A DNA stretch of 64,000 bases from Platerodrilus igneus (GCA_036346225.1 JARFIW010000453.1:9238001-9302000), one strand, 5' to 3'; shown: positions 32,751 to 44,377, counted from the stretch's first letter. Made by a program: numbers and translations. The notes: a model not told the origin generated them from the sequence alone.

Positions 32751-34337
32751 TGTTAAGGGTTTTAATAATTAATAGTTATTTTCGATTTTAATTAATTTTA
32801 AATTTTTGTAGAAATTGAAATTTATTTCGCGGTTTGTATTGTTAATTTTTTGGTTGGGATTGTTAATTTTTAGTTTGAAGTGCGTTGGGTTATTTAAAAA
32901 ATCGTAGTTACACGGTTTTGTAATTAAATTGAGAAGTTTGTGCTCGACAATGTTTTGGTTAATTGCTGTAGTCTTAAATTCGTTTATTTATACTTTGCGG
33001 ATGTTAGAGTTTCGCGGGTCTTACTTTCTGAAGGTTTCAGTATGAATTAATAGTTTCTTGCAGTAATTACTTTACTTTGTATGTTTTTGCACCAGTTGTG
33101 ATTTTATTTTAGTTTTGCTGATTTAATTAAGTGTCTTTTATAGTTAGTTGCTATTTCCGTCTTCGTGGTTATTATAATTGATAGGTTCTTGTGATCTTTA
33201 CAATCCCGTTACCTTGAATGTTTTAATTATATAATTGCAAGTTTTCAGTCAATTGCGTTGTTCAATGTTGCCTTTATAGTTTAATTACAAAGTTTATTTT
33301 GTCTACTGAAAGGATTGTGTTTCAGTCTCGTAATAAATTAATTGCATAAATGCTTTTGTACAATTAGATATCTCCGTATTGAGAAATATTCAATTATACC
33401 TTATAAAGTTGTGAATGATTTTTTGAATGAATCTTATTCAGTAATTGTTTGCTATTATTAGTACGATGATGAGAGTTTCCGGTGATAGTTTTATGTAAGA
33501 ATCGCGCTATAAGTTTGCACGCTTGTTTTAATTTGTAATGAGTTAGTTTTATTTAGTAAATTGAAAAATGTTTCTACGATCACGCACTTCAGTCAATATG
33601 TTGCACTGAAGGTCGAGTTTTGAATAATTCGTTTCTATAACTCAGGTGTTTTAATTATAGAATTGATGAAGTTTAAATCTGGAATAAATCGTTGCTGTTA
33701 TTAATTGTCTATAAGAATTGCGCTTGTACACTAAGCTTTCGGTGATAATAGTAGAGTTAATTACTTTCTATTTTTATGTTTCAGACTTGCTGAATTGAAT
33801 TCGTTTTTATTTCGTATTAATTTTAATAGTTCGTGCGCCAGTTACGTTTGTATTTAATAATTTGTAATAATTGTTTGTACTATTTAGTTCTCCTGTTTAG
33901 AAAGTCTCTTTTTAAAAAACAATTCTCTTAAAATAGTTCTCGTTTGAAAATAATTTTCTTAGAAAATTATTTTTATAAAATGGCATAAATTGCAATAATA
34001 ATAAAAAAATATGTTCATACATAAAATAATAAAATAAAAAAATGTTCTATTACTAGCGAATATCAAATAATTTGTCAAAATAAATTGGTTTAAAGGAAAA
34101 TAAACTTACATTAATTTCTTCATCGCTTTCATAGACTCCGTCGATTTTGTACTTCGTCCACGTTGGTTTGGTTTGGATTCGATCGATGCTTGTATCTCCT
34201 CTAAGTTTGTTTGTTTTCTGGATTCGGTCGATGCTTGTACTTCTTCCAACTTTGTTTGGGTTCTGCCAAAATGAGATTTGAAATTCCAGACCACCAGTTC
34301 TTCGAATTTAGGTTCCCTAATTACCTTTTGACATCCG
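32751..34337 (-). other. AT-rich leader of the Gypsy element
   Basis: No coding motif apart from a 96-residue minus-strand frame (34106-34396) that starts inside the LTR. It carries two imperfect repeats of LEE(V/I)QAS(T/I)ES, about 51 bp apart at DNA level (34170-34250). Otherwise nothing recognised. Confidence 0.45.
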
Positions 34338-34349
34338 TACGCTGCGCCA
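34338..34349 (-). promoter_or_regulatory. Primer binding site
   Basis: On the minus strand TGGCGCAGCG directly follows the 5' LTR end (...GAAACGCAAC). TGGCGC-type PBS sequences are standard for this element class. Confidence 0.6.
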
Positions 34350-34894
34350 GTTGCGTTTCGGGTTTTGGGAACTGTCTTTTTAAAAACTTCTTTCAATTCT
34401 TTGTAACAAATTTTATTAGTTTAAATAGAAATTACAGTTGAATTTTGACAAACTGATTTAAAAACCCTAAATCGAAATAAAATAATTAATTGAACTAGTA
34501 TTGTGAGTAGCCTAAGCAAACTGCAATGTTAAAGCTGAAATACTTTGACTGACTGCCTGGTTTTGGGGCTCCCGGGGTATTTATGTTGTCCCTGCCCCTC
34601 ACAATTCTGTGGGAACTTGCAGAGTTCATGTCTGCTTATTCTTAATTTTATTTATTAATACATTGCAACAATCTTACTTTTTAGGTAATCACGGTATCTT
34701 AACCGTCTGTGACCTGCCACCTGCAGTATCACTATTGTTTGGAATACATTGTATTGCATCCGTTCTCATGAACTGTTAATAACCTTTTTATATCTATCTT
34801 TGAATTACATTGTTGTACTTGACTTAATAATTTCTTAATGGTTTGTAATAATTTCCTAATAACTTTTATTTTATAATACATATATAAATTGGGG
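34350..34894 (-). repeat. 5' LTR of the 31.7-34.9 kb Gypsy element
   Basis: Direct repeat partner of 31664-32207, about 545 bp, preceded on the minus strand by gggg and followed by the PBS. Confidence 0.85.
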
Positions 34895-35740
34895 GATACA
34901 TAACTCGCGTGCTTTGTAAAGAGCGATTCATTCAAGATTTAGCATTCAAGATTTGAACACAAGTACTTCAAAATTCTACGACTAATGGATAGTTAGTGAA
35001 TCGAGTGCAAAGAAGAATAATTTATTGCTCCGATATAAATGATAAATCATTTTGATGCAAGGTCACCGCCCATTGTTAATCTATTAAAAATAAGTGTACT
35101 TTTGCAAATGGTTATTTAGACGTATAAAGATTGATTAAAAATTGAAATCTAAAAATTTGGATCCAAGACTTTTTCGATGCAGTTAATTCCAATTGAAACG
35201 ATTTTATCAATTTTAAGCAAAGACAGGTGATTATAGAGATAAGAATATCAAAGATTAAACTAGTATAGCTTTTTATTTCGGGTATAGCAAATTATTTGTA
35301 AATGGATAGTTTATTTTAGCAATTTTGAGGTCTGATCACGAGGTGTGTTAACCCTTACAAAAAATTTTGCTCAACGTAGCTGATCAGCTATTCTGAGATG
35401 GTGTAATAGAAGAATATTTGAATTATCCATAAAAATTTTAACGAAAATTTTGTGACTTACATGTTTTATGGTTTTCTAATTATTAACAAGGATTAGGTGA
35501 AGATTGTATTGATATTTAAGTAGTAAAAGAATGTTGTTGCTTTCTATACATAAGCTGTAAGTTGCATTTATAAGCTTTATTTATATCTGTGTGTGTAAGT
35601 AGATTTCCTAGATAATGTGTATAGAAGAAGATGAAAATGAAAATAAATAAATGACCGATTACTTACTTATAGAGAGCCGATGAGAAATATTTTATAGGTA
35701 TAAATACACTAGGAATTGTGTATAATTCATAAGCTTAGTT
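34895..35740. other. AT-rich intergenic DNA
   Basis: No gene or repeat recognised. Confidence 0.4.
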
Positions 35741-35829
35741 AGTTGTTTTGCAAAAAGAGTTGCATTCGTCTGATGAGCTGCAAGAACAGCGAAACAGGTC
35801 ACAAACTTTTCTTTTTGCAAAATAACCAA
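35741..35829 (+). ncRNA. Hammerhead ribozyme, type I, plus strand
   Basis: Core CTGATGA (35770-35776), helix II GCTG-CAAGAA-CAGC (35777-35790), GAA, then a 2-bp helix III AC-AG-GT and cleavage base C at 35800. Helix I is closed by a long outer arm, ttgcaaaaaga (35748-35758) with tctttttgcaa (35810-35820), extended by attag-ttgtttt/aaaataaccaa pairing with one mismatch. An internal loop lies near the core, as needed for loop I-loop II contacts. The very short helix III is the minimal form known from Penelope-like elements. No ORF of such an element is adjacent. Confidence 0.85.
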
Positions 35830-36112
35830 CAATTTTTACATTAATTTTTGTTCTTCTATGCTCGAATTATTTTCCCAATGCTAGGCAAAATTACTCATTA
35901 TTATAAGAAAGATGTTTTTGAATGTTTCAAGGATTGTTCATAAAATTTTATTTAAATTTCATTGTTTCATTTCATTTTCGTAAAGTCCACGGCTTATTTA
36001 TCGCTGAGCTAGCAAGAGAAATTGGGCAAAATAGGGCAAGATCTACATAATATTTTATTTTATCTTTTCGATTAATAGTCTTGCATCTTTATATAATGAA
36101 AGGCGGCTGTAC
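35830..36112. other. AT-rich spacer
   Basis: Nothing recognised between the ribozyme and the LTR. Confidence 0.4.
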
Positions 36113-36769
36113 CTGGACATTCACAGCAAATACATATTTATACTGCTGTGATAATGGCCGCACGTTGAGACGCCGCTGAAAGAGTGCTGTGATAAGGCCC
36201 GCATTAGAGCGTTATTAAGAAAGTGCCGTAATACAGATACATCAATTTATAGAACTTGAAATTATTCACTTACTTTCCTTTCTAACTTTGCCTGGCTAGC
36301 TCAACGGAATTGACAGAGTATTCAAAATAAAAACAAATAGCAATATCACAAAGCATTTATACTGTAAGAAATATTTTCTCTCATACAAAAGCATATAGAA
36401 CATTTACAAAATCGTTTCTTTCAAACATAAAATAATTTCTAAGAAGTACCTTATTGTATAAAATAGGTCCCTTACCTTATTTTAAATTTACGGAATTAAA
36501 TTTCTTCTTTTATGGATGATTTACCTGGTTATGATTATTCCCAAAAAAATCCTTGATAGATAATCTATTAAAAGGTCAGATTATTTCGAACTCTGAACAC
36601 AAACTTTTCTGGCAGAAAATCCTCACAAAAAGAATTATTATATGATTGACACTTATTATTTTGCCTTAAATTAAATACAAACACTCCAATACCAGTCAAA
36701 AATAAATCTAAAAGTAATACTTGCAGAATCCACAAAACCGCTCCTCGTAATTGAATATCTTTTTATTTC
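36113..36769 (-). repeat. LTR of the 36-40 kb Gypsy element, left copy
   Basis: Matches 39236-39897 with moderate divergence (for example acaaagcatttatac, cttactttcctttctaa, attaaatacaaacactccaata). Two 40-bp PBS-like units lie at 36150-36235. Confidence 0.8.
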
Positions 36770-36771
36770 CG

Positions 36772-36890
36772 TTTTTTCTAGATTCTATTATATTTTAATG
36801 GGATTTATTTGTAGAATTTGGGTTTCAATGACCTTTCGTGATCCCTTATCATGTCATTTTTCCCCAAATCAAAATATAAAGTTCGAAATC
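36772..36890 (+). repeat. Dispersed repeat R, fragment
   Basis: The stretch gattctattatattttaatgggatttatttgtagaatttgggtttcaatgacctttcgtga matches 40925-40985 almost exactly. It is a piece of the repeat that elsewhere starts TACAGGGTG and ends in (TA)n. Confidence 0.75.
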
Positions 36891-37078
36891 TGCATTATTT
36901 TTCCGCATATGTGAGTAATTTTACTATTTTTATTTCTAACTACCTACTATCTATAACTAATTCTATAAGTCTTATAGTACACACGCATAACATTTTTATA
37001 CTAGGGCTTTTTTCTTTCTAACAATTCACCTATTCCTATCTTATAATCAACTAAACTTTCCTTAACTCGATGTTATAC

Positions 37079-37870
37079 AGGCTGATTTTTGAGTTCTGTT
37101 ACCCTGTAAATGTATGGGTAATTTTTTTCTAATAAAAGGAAATTTTGTTTTGTCGCACGATTTTGATAGCCCTACTCAGTCGGTATACACACGACGGTGT
37201 TAGTTGATTATCCTTGAGCTGTGTAACATATTATGCGGATTCCGGTCGTGTTATGAACAGAGTGTCTTTTACCATAGAACAGCGGGTTTTCATTCTTGAG
37301 CAATATTTTGCTAAGAAATCGTACGCGAATGTAAAAGAAGCATTTTAAGTTAAATTTGTTGGTGTACCTCCGAGAAAAAATGTCAATTTCTAGGCTAGGA
37401 AACCGATTTCGAGAGACAGGTAGTCATTGCGACAGAAAGCATAGTGATCGACCAACTGTCTTGACAGATGATAATTTAGAGAATGTGAACACAAGATTGC
37501 TCAATTCTTCACGGAAAAGTTTACGAAAACTTTCTTGCAAGTTGGTTTATTATGTTCTAGTGTTCAGAAAGCAGCAAAAAATTGCATTTGTATCCGAATC
37601 GCGTACGATTAGTCCAAGAGCTTCAACCTCCGGATTTAAACAAACGATTGCAATATTGCTGTTGGTTTACGTCATTCGTAAATGATAACGGAATTGAATC
37701 TTTGAACACGGTGTTCTTTAGTGATAAAGCTTGTATCCATCTAGACCATAGACGGTTATGTGAACAGTCAAAACACTCGAATTTGGGCTGAATATCCAAG
37801 GCGGTACTCGTAGATAAACCAAATAGGACAACTTTAAACTGGTAGATGTACCCTTCTACCCAAAATCTCA
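37079..37870 (+). pseudogene. Second mariner-like transposase fragment
   Basis: After a tacagg-type start (37079), an ATG at 37253 begins MNRVSFTIEQRVFILEQYFAKKSYANVKEAF, a helix-turn-helix domain interrupted by TAA. It continues in another frame with MSISRLGNRFRETGSHCDR, the second HTH, then DRPTVLTDDNLENV and RKSLRKLSCK. The reading moves to the frame at 37582-37791: LHLYPNRVRLVQELQPPD, then TVFFSDKACIHL with the first catalytic Asp. The family has a T/S-DEA, so Glu is Lys here. The 3' half, with the other catalytic acids, is missing. It is a different family from the copy at 18261. Confidence 0.75.
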
Positions 37871-37916
37871 TATACTTCCTTGATTCTTTTGAAATTGGAA
37901 TTAACCAGAACGAATT

Positions 37917-38372
37917 TTAGAGATAAATTTTCGAAAAGACCTTCTTATTGCATATTCTTGCCGAAATACTGTCCATTGAAGGTGTACAACTATATTGTGG
38001 TTTTGTACGCTGAATTATTTTTCTCGAATCTAAACTTAATCTAATACCACCATCGTTTTTCTTTATCACAACTAAAGGATTTACAAAATGTGTGTTTGAT
38101 CTTTCGATTATACCCTCACACAACATCTTTTCTATTTCATTCTTGACTTTTTCTCTATATACTGCTGGTATTGGATAAATTTTGACATTAAATAGTTCAG
38201 TATTCGTAACTTCTAACTTATGTTCATAATTCGTGGCCATTCTTGACTCTCGATTTACCAAATCAAAATATTTATTTAGCAATAATTCTACTTCATTCTT
38301 GACTTCACCTGGACATTTAGCAGCAATTCTTACTTCCTCTAATTCTCTCTCAAACTGGTTTACTTCGATACT
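37917..38372 (-). pseudogene. Gypsy reverse transcriptase N-terminal fragment
   Basis: On the minus strand: IYPIPAVYREKVKNEIEKML, then GIIERSNTHFVNPLVVIKK and DGGIRLSLDSRKI. These are the first RT motifs (Y.VP..Y...V..EI..ML..GIIE.S.S....P.V.V.KK.G..R...D.R.LN). It stops before the catalytic YxDD region. It is preceded by the ELEEVRIAAKCPGEVKNEVELLL linker. Confidence 0.8.
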
Positions 38373-38935
38373 CTAAATTCTCTCCTCCTCACTCACTCCA
38401 ATTATCTCTTTCTTTCTTCTACGCTTCCAATTCTTTCTTACATCCGCATATTTGAATAAATGTTTCGACAAACCAAACATTACTCCTCCATATTTATACA
38501 TACGCCATTTCACATAACACATTGAATCTTTAATCGCAATCATCCCAAACGAATTATTAACTTCTGTTTTCCAAATTATTTCATCATTATTTAATATTTT
38601 ACTACCTTTATTTATTTTATTTTTAAGAGCTGCATTTACAGAAAGTTCCTTTATCTCCTTTTCAACACCTGCAATTATACTATTTTCATCAGTTTCATCT
38701 ATTATTTCCATCTCCTCAACATCATCTTCTGCAGTTTCCAATAATTTTTCTCTAAACCCGAAGATATTCTTTTATTAATCTCTTTAAATTTCCTTTCATT
38801 CTTTTCACCTTCTAATCTTAAACTTTCCTCCAATTTTTCTATGTTATCTCCAAATTCTGCTCGTAACTCTTGAGTATTTCTATCACATCTCTCACTCAAT
38901 TCCTTGATCATTTTTCACCAATTTCTTTTATATTC
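38373..38935 (-). pseudogene. Gag-like coiled-coil remnant
   Basis: Minus-strand frames 38702-38911 (ELSERCDRNTQELRAEFGDNIEKLEE, a heptad-rich coiled coil resembling that of the young Gypsy Gag at 43364) and 38373-38741 (very acidic, then a basic RKNWKRRRKKE end). Capsid, zinc knuckle and protease are absent between this and the RT fragment, so an internal deletion is inferred. Confidence 0.5.
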
Positions 38936-39235
38936 TCTTTCTGTTTCTGCGTGCTTGAATTTACAGTTAATAAGAAAGCCATCATTTTTTTGTTCCTGAG
39001 ATTCTTCTACACTCTGCTCTTTCTTTGCCTCAGGATTCTCCTTTTTGTTTCTTCCATGAAAACACTTTCCTGCGAACCAATTCCTACTCCCTCAGGTCTC
39101 AGACTTTCACGAACTTCTTTTATTCTGTCAGTTATACTGAAAACTAATCAAATATCACAACAAAAAAAACTTTAAAACAAATCCTACGAGACAAGAAACT
39201 CTAATTTACAGACAAATTAATCGAGCCATACGTTG

Positions 39236-39897
39236 GGAGCCGCTAAAAGAGTGCTGTGATAATGGCTGCACGTTGAGGCGCCACTGAAAGAGCGCTGTGA
39301 TAAGGCCCGCGTTGGGGCGTCACTAAGAGAGTGCGGTGATGCAAGTACATCAATTTGTAAAACTTAAAATTGTTCACTTACTTTCCTTTCTAATTTTGCC
39401 TGGCTATATCTACAGAATTGACAGAATGGTCAAAATGAATTCAAACACAGCAATATTACAAAGCATTTATACAGTATGAAATATTTTCTCTTGTACAAAA
39501 GCATATAGAACATTTACAACATCGTTTCTTTATAACATAAAATAATTTCTAAGAAGTACTTATTATAAAAAAAAGGTCCCTTACCTTATTTTAAATTTAC
39601 AGAATTAAATTTCTTCTTTTATAGATGGTTTGCCTGGTTATTATTATTCTCATTTTTGTAAGATTTGTTTTGGCAAAGAATCCTTGAGAGATAATCTATT
39701 AAAAGGTCAGAGCATTTCAAACTTTGAATACAAACTTCCTTGGCAAAAAATCCTTACAAAAAGAAATATTATATGATTAACACTTATTATTCTGCCATAA
39801 ATTAAATACAAACACTCCAATATCAGTCAAAAATAATTCTAAAAAAAATATTTGCAAAATCCACAAAAGCTGTCCTCGTAATTAAATATCTTCTTAT
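39236..39897 (-). repeat. LTR of the 36-40 kb Gypsy element, right copy, with PBS-like array
   Basis: On the minus strand the LTR ends in three 40-bp units (39230-39350). Each contains (T)ATCAC(A/C)GC(A/G)CTCTTT, then a TGGCGCC-like core, then CAACG. The most terminal one (AGCGGCTCCCAACGTATGG) is the presumed PBS. Confidence 0.75.
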
Positions 39898-40805
39898 TGA
39901 TGTCCAAATCAGCTTACGAGATTTTCCATACTTAAAATCCTCGTTTCAAACAGCAGTCACAAATGTACTTTTTTTTGGTTAAATCTTCCTTTCGAATATT
40001 TAATAAAATTTTTAAAATAGCGTTATGTTGAACAATTTTCCCTTTTTATTGTAATTTAGTAAGTTCTATTTTTTATATAATTTGCGTTTAAATCATCACT
40101 TCTATATACATTGTAACAGCGTCATTATTAAATTATAGTAGGCTTACTGCATACTTCAAATATTATCTTCGCAAAGCAACCACTCGCGATTTAAATCAAA
40201 ATAACATTTCGCCATCGAATTTAGGAATCGGCTGAATCGAATGAATCCCAGTTTTTAATAAACGCTTTTTTATATACACTAATTATCTATTTCCAGAAGG
40301 TTGTAGAATAATATGGAAATTATGATGTAAGATTTCACGGAAAAACTCATTAGCGTATAAAATCGCGGAGTTTATTCCTCGTAATTTCGTTTCACTTATT
40401 CGTGACGCGCGCTGTTGTTCTTGTTTAACACATATACGATTATTGTGGTGTCGCATACTAATGCGAAAGATAATCAATTTTATGGAATATTTTATGGATT
40501 TTATGGGTTTTTCGTTTTCCAGCCGCTTCTCGGAATGAATTTTTTATTAGATATTTAGGTGGTTCTAAATACTGATGACTCATCTCTTTATATTCCTAAT
40601 ATTCTAGAAAATTCTTTATTTAAAATAAATTTTTATCAAAAATGTATTGATAATTAATAAGTGACATTAAATGGCTTTATATTTATCTTAAAATGATGCG
40701 TTTTGCATTCGAATTGAATGCGTTTTTAAGGTATCTTACAATTAATTATTTATGCATATACAACTTACGTTACTTGCTATTTATTTACAATACGCTTATA
40801 TCATA
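39898..40805. other. AT-rich intergenic DNA
   Basis: No gene or repeat recognised. Confidence 0.4.
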
Positions 40806-40998
40806 CAGGGTGATTATTTATACACGCGCAATTTGCATTTTTGCATAGGACTTTAATAAATAAAAGTACACTTGTATTTTACAGAGTGTAATCATGAATT
40901 TACGGTAATTTTCGTGTTTTTATGGATTCTATTATATTTTAGTGGGATTTATTTGTAGAATTTGGGTTTCAATGACCTTTCGTGACCCTTTGTCACGT

Positions 40999-41000
<2 letters not shown>
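40806..41000 (+). repeat. Dispersed repeat R, TACAGGGTG...(TA)n
   Basis: Begins tacagggtgattattta and ends gtgaccctttgtcacgtcc directly before (AT)20. Relatives are at 36772-36890 and 51967-52090. No coding capacity. It may be a non-autonomous DNA element or a SINE-like repeat with a TA-repeat tail. Confidence 0.65.

Positions 41001-41040
<40 letters not shown>
41001..41040. repeat. (AT)20, left half of a TA array split by a Gypsy insertion
   Basis: Forty bases of perfect AT repeat, ending at the first base of the Gypsy 5' LTR. The right half is 48499-48540. Confidence 0.9.
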
Positions 41041-41046
<6 letters not shown>

Positions 41047-43218
41047 CTCATATTTAGACCAGGGTAGAAAATTAATGGATTACATCAAATAATTTTAATC
41101 ACCGTGTATAAGGAAGTTTATTAGATAATACGCTTTATTAAAAACCCGTGGAGAATAAAAATTCATTCGTTTTATTAAAAATAAGAGATTAAAATTATTT
41201 ACAAGACGCTTTATATAAAAATAAGCAGTTTTAAAATGCTCAACGTGTAATTTAATTATTCCAAAGTAAAGAATCAAATGGAAATTACGTGCAAGATTTA
41301 TATTAATTGATTCAAGTTTGGGCAACGAGTATTAAACGAAATGTACTAATAATAATTGAATATTTAATTAGGATTCACTAAAAATTAAAGAGTATTAATT
41401 TTAATTGAAGTTAATTGAACCGTTAGTAACAGATAATATCTATAGAAACTTGTAAAAACCCAAGATTATAATACCAGAAAATAAAGCTCTGAGAATTAAT
41501 ATTATGTTGAACACCTGCGTAGTTTAAATGTCAAATACGGCGAAAAGTTTGCAGATAACGAATAGTTTCAGAGAATCTTGGGAAAACGTCGCATAATAGT
41601 TACGAGAAATGCTAAAGGTGGGGTATTTCACACTCCATGTGGACTAAAATAATCGATAATACAGAATATCACTTTGCATCAATAAGAACAGGTTAGATAG
41701 AGACAGATAATATGCGCAAGACCGAGCCACATATAGTAAAAGGCGTGAGTAGCGCAACGTCATGGGGTTGCGATTGGTTAAAAGTAAAAGGCAAACTTGA
41801 GAGGTAAAATAACAGTTCTGTATAAAATTTAATCGGTTATTTCCAGACGTTGCGTGCCGTGTTGAAATTTCTGAAATTTAACTGGGGTGAGTACTAAATT
41901 CGTAAAATCGACGCGCGAGCGACAGACTGGGAACATAGAATGAGGAATTCTTTAGAATTACCCGTTTTGAGGACAAAAGCGACGTGCCGGCTTTTGCTAT
42001 ATATACCGAGATGAATATAAACAAGCCCTCTTAGACTTTTGACTATTCGATGCGTTAAAAGCTCTTACATCCGCGACTTGATTGAAGATGTTAAACAGTG
42101 CATTTTAGTTTGATAAAATAATTTAAAATTTTGCTCGTATATTTTAGTGATTCAAAATAGTTGGTTATTTACGTGCTAACATGAATGTACTTCAGTGCAC
42201 TTAGATACAAGGTAATAAAATTTAGTTTCACTGTACCAATTAGCAAAATTTACAACGACAAATGTATACACAAAAGTAGGCAGTTTTGGCGTATATTGGT
42301 GAAAGAAGTATGAAGTTATTTGCTATTTTTCGGGGTGTTAATAATTAAATGGTTCAAATACGTGTCTGGATCCACGAAACAAGGGTCAGATATACATAGA
42401 TGAGTTCCGGAAAAGCCCAGAAACAACTTTAAATAAATGGTGATGGAGAAAATTTTAAAAGCGTTGAGAATTAGAAGCCGTAAATATAATCCTGTTGGAA
42501 TGGTGTGATTAACTAAAGGGACGATGTACATTAAAGCTACGAGGACAGTAACCTTCAGGTAAATTATACTATTTTGTTTGACATTTTGGTGTGTGTTGAA
42601 TAACTTTATTATACTATTTTGTTTGACATTTTTGTGTGTGTTGAATTACTTGATAATTGATTTACTTTAAATGGACATTAGTGAAATTGTACTAACCATA
42701 AAATTTTAATTTTAAGATGAAATTTGCTTGTTGAAGTAGAAAGGGGTATTTAGTTTTGATGTTCGGTAATATGATGAAAATTTGGGTATGTCTTTGAGCT
42801 CAATTAGACGAACCTGGTTAATTAACGTAAAGGGGTGGTAGATGCTCCCTTAATACTCAGACTCCGGTCTGTTTATATTGTTATATTAATTAGTAGGCAT
42901 CCAACAAGGACTTTAATTTTGGATGCACATTAAAATGATAATAAAATTAATCTTGAAATTCTTTTTAAAACTGAAATTTATGCTGAGTTTTAATTTTGAA
43001 ATTTTAATGTATTATGAATATTGATGTAAATAGAGTTAACGTTGATGTTTTTGGTAGGAATGTGTTGTTTTTTTTTTTTAATGAGGAGGTTTATAACATT
43101 AGGTGAGCAGCCGAGGCGAAAAGAGGATCACAGCCGTTTATGACGCCCAATCTGTGGGACTAGAATTTTTTTGTTGAAAGGACCCAGTTCCCGCATTCAA
43201 AGGAGTATATCACAGCAA
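41041..43218 (+). repeat. 5' LTR of the young Gypsy element
   Basis: Starts aaaatactcatatttag and ends tatcacagcaa, with no TG...CA ends, as in several Gypsy lineages. A 75-bp unit with atcacagc and (g)acgcccaa...gtggga is imperfectly repeated at its 3' end (43110-43250). Confidence 0.92.
41998..42005 (+). promoter_or_regulatory. TATA box of the LTR promoter
   Basis: TATATATA in gctatatatacc, followed about 28 bp later by agccctcttagac, a plausible start region. The same motif is at 47281-47288 in the 3' LTR. Confidence 0.5.
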
Positions 43219-43240
43219 ATTTTGGCGACCACAACGTGAG
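43219..43240 (+). promoter_or_regulatory. Primer binding site
   Basis: attttggcgaccacaacgtg immediately follows the 5' LTR. TGGCGACCA-type PBS is common in insect Gypsy elements. Confidence 0.75.
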
Positions 43241-43363
43241 GGCTCGAGTTCCAAATAAAATTTTTGTGATTTTATTCCAGGAAACTGGCGATCTGAGAGA
43301 GAGAGTTTCTGTGTGTGTATAAATTTAAGAGTATTTTAGAGTGTGTGAGAGTGATTAGAACGT

Positions 43364-44377
43364 ATGCAGAGAAAAGAGTGGTTGAGGAGTCAAGGAGTGG
43401 AAATTGGAAGTGACGATAGTGCATTGTGTGAAAAAAATACGAAAATGGAAGAAGCTGGAGGCAGTAGAGATCAGTCGAGGACGGAATCAGGGGATCAAGG
43501 AAACGAGATGATAATGAGAATGCTAGAGAGGATGAACGATGAATCTAATAGAGCTAGGGAAGAATCGAACAGGAAGTTAGAAGAGATTAGAGAAATGAGT
43601 GAGGAATCGAATCGTAAGTTTGAGCAAATTAGTCAGAAAATAGATAAGACGAATCAAGAAGTTTCAGAATTTAAAAATAGTCTTACCGTAAAGATGGGGG
43701 AAGTTGAAAATAGGGTTGAAAAAAATGAGCGTGATATTACAGGTCTTCGACAGGAAATGGGACATTTAAAGTCCGAAGTACGCATGTTCTGTGAAGAAGA
43801 GATTAATGTAAAAATAACTGAAGTGACGGACTCATGTAGGGATCAGTTAGGCAGGGTAGAACGCGAAGTTAGTAGTATTAAATACAACGTGTCAAGTTTA
43901 ACGGGGGATGGTCCCAGATTTTATACAGGTGGAGTATCATTGGACCAACACATGAAGTTTTATGGCGATAACAGGGTAAATCCACAAATTTTTATTAATA
44001 GCGTAAGAAATCTAGTGGGAAATTTATTTGACGAACAGACTAAACTGAATACGATAAAGGCTTTATTAAAGGACAATGCGGAAGCATGGTACAATTTAGT
44101 AGGACAGGACATAGACACGTATCAGGACTTTGAAAACAAATTTTTAAAGCACTACTGGAGTGACCACAGACAAGACCAGGTACGAGACGACTTAATTACA
44201 GGAAAATTTAAGGGAGAGTTTGCAGGTTCTAGGGAGCAATATGCCATCCGCAAATACAGTGTGGCCAAACAACTGAATCCACCATTGACGGACAGACAGA
44301 TAATCAAGTACCTATCACGACATTTTGAACTGGAAATTAGACAACACGTGGCCTTACAAAACATCACAGAACGGTGA
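43364..44377 (+). CDS. Gag polyprotein, main part, of the young Gypsy element
   Basis: 337 codons from MQRKEWLRSQGVEIG. Residues about 40-165 form a long charged coiled coil with EESNRK repeats. From about residue 190 is a capsid-like region: SLDQHMKFYGDNRVNPQIFINSVRN, LLKDNAEAWYNLV (the AWY...W motif of Gag capsids), YWSDHRQDQVRDDL and REQYAIRKYSVAKQL. It assembles particles that package the element's RNA. The frame stops at 44375-44377, and the expected continuation (NGETFLEYLQRYDDV) is in the next frame, so a one-base lesion or +1 shift near 44365 splits Gag. Confidence 0.8.
   Translation: MQRKEWLRSQGVEIGSDDSALCEKNTKMEEAGGSRDQSRTESGDQGNEMIMRMLERMNDESNRAREESNRKLEEIREMSEESNRKFEQISQKIDKTNQEVSEFKNSLTVKMGEVENRVEKNERDITGLRQEMGHLKSEVRMFCEEEINVKITEVTDSCRDQLGRVEREVSSIKYNVSSLTGDGPRFYTGGVSLDQHMKFYGDNRVNPQIFINSVRNLVGNLFDEQTKLNTIKALLKDNAEAWYNLVGQDIDTYQDFENKFLKHYWSDHRQDQVRDDLITGKFKGEFAGSREQYAIRKYSVAKQLNPPLTDRQIIKYLSRHFELEIRQHVALQNITER

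Larger units (their letters stand above)
31664..34894 (-). mobile_element. Gypsy-like LTR retrotransposon with 545-bp LTRs, internally deleted
   Basis: Minus-strand element bounded by direct repeats 31664-32207 (3' LTR) and 34350-34894 (5' LTR), similar throughout with scattered substitutions. Order on the minus strand: 5' LTR, PBS, about 1.6 kb of AT-rich leader with a short open frame, a gag remnant (32412-32745), an RT fragment (32212-32295), 3' LTR. Protease, most of RT, RNase H and integrase are gone. No target duplication was recognised. Confidence 0.75.
36113..39897 (-). mobile_element. Gypsy-like LTR element remnant, minus strand, with 660-bp LTRs
   Basis: Direct repeats 36113-36769 and 39236-39897 flank degraded minus-strand gag and pol pieces (37917-38911). 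Both LTRs carry repeated GCTGTGATAA/PBS-like units at their 3' ends. The interior also contains a dispersed repeat (36772-36890) and a mariner fragment (37079-37870), so the element has been rearranged. The two LTRs could also come from separate insertions of one family. Confidence 0.65.
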
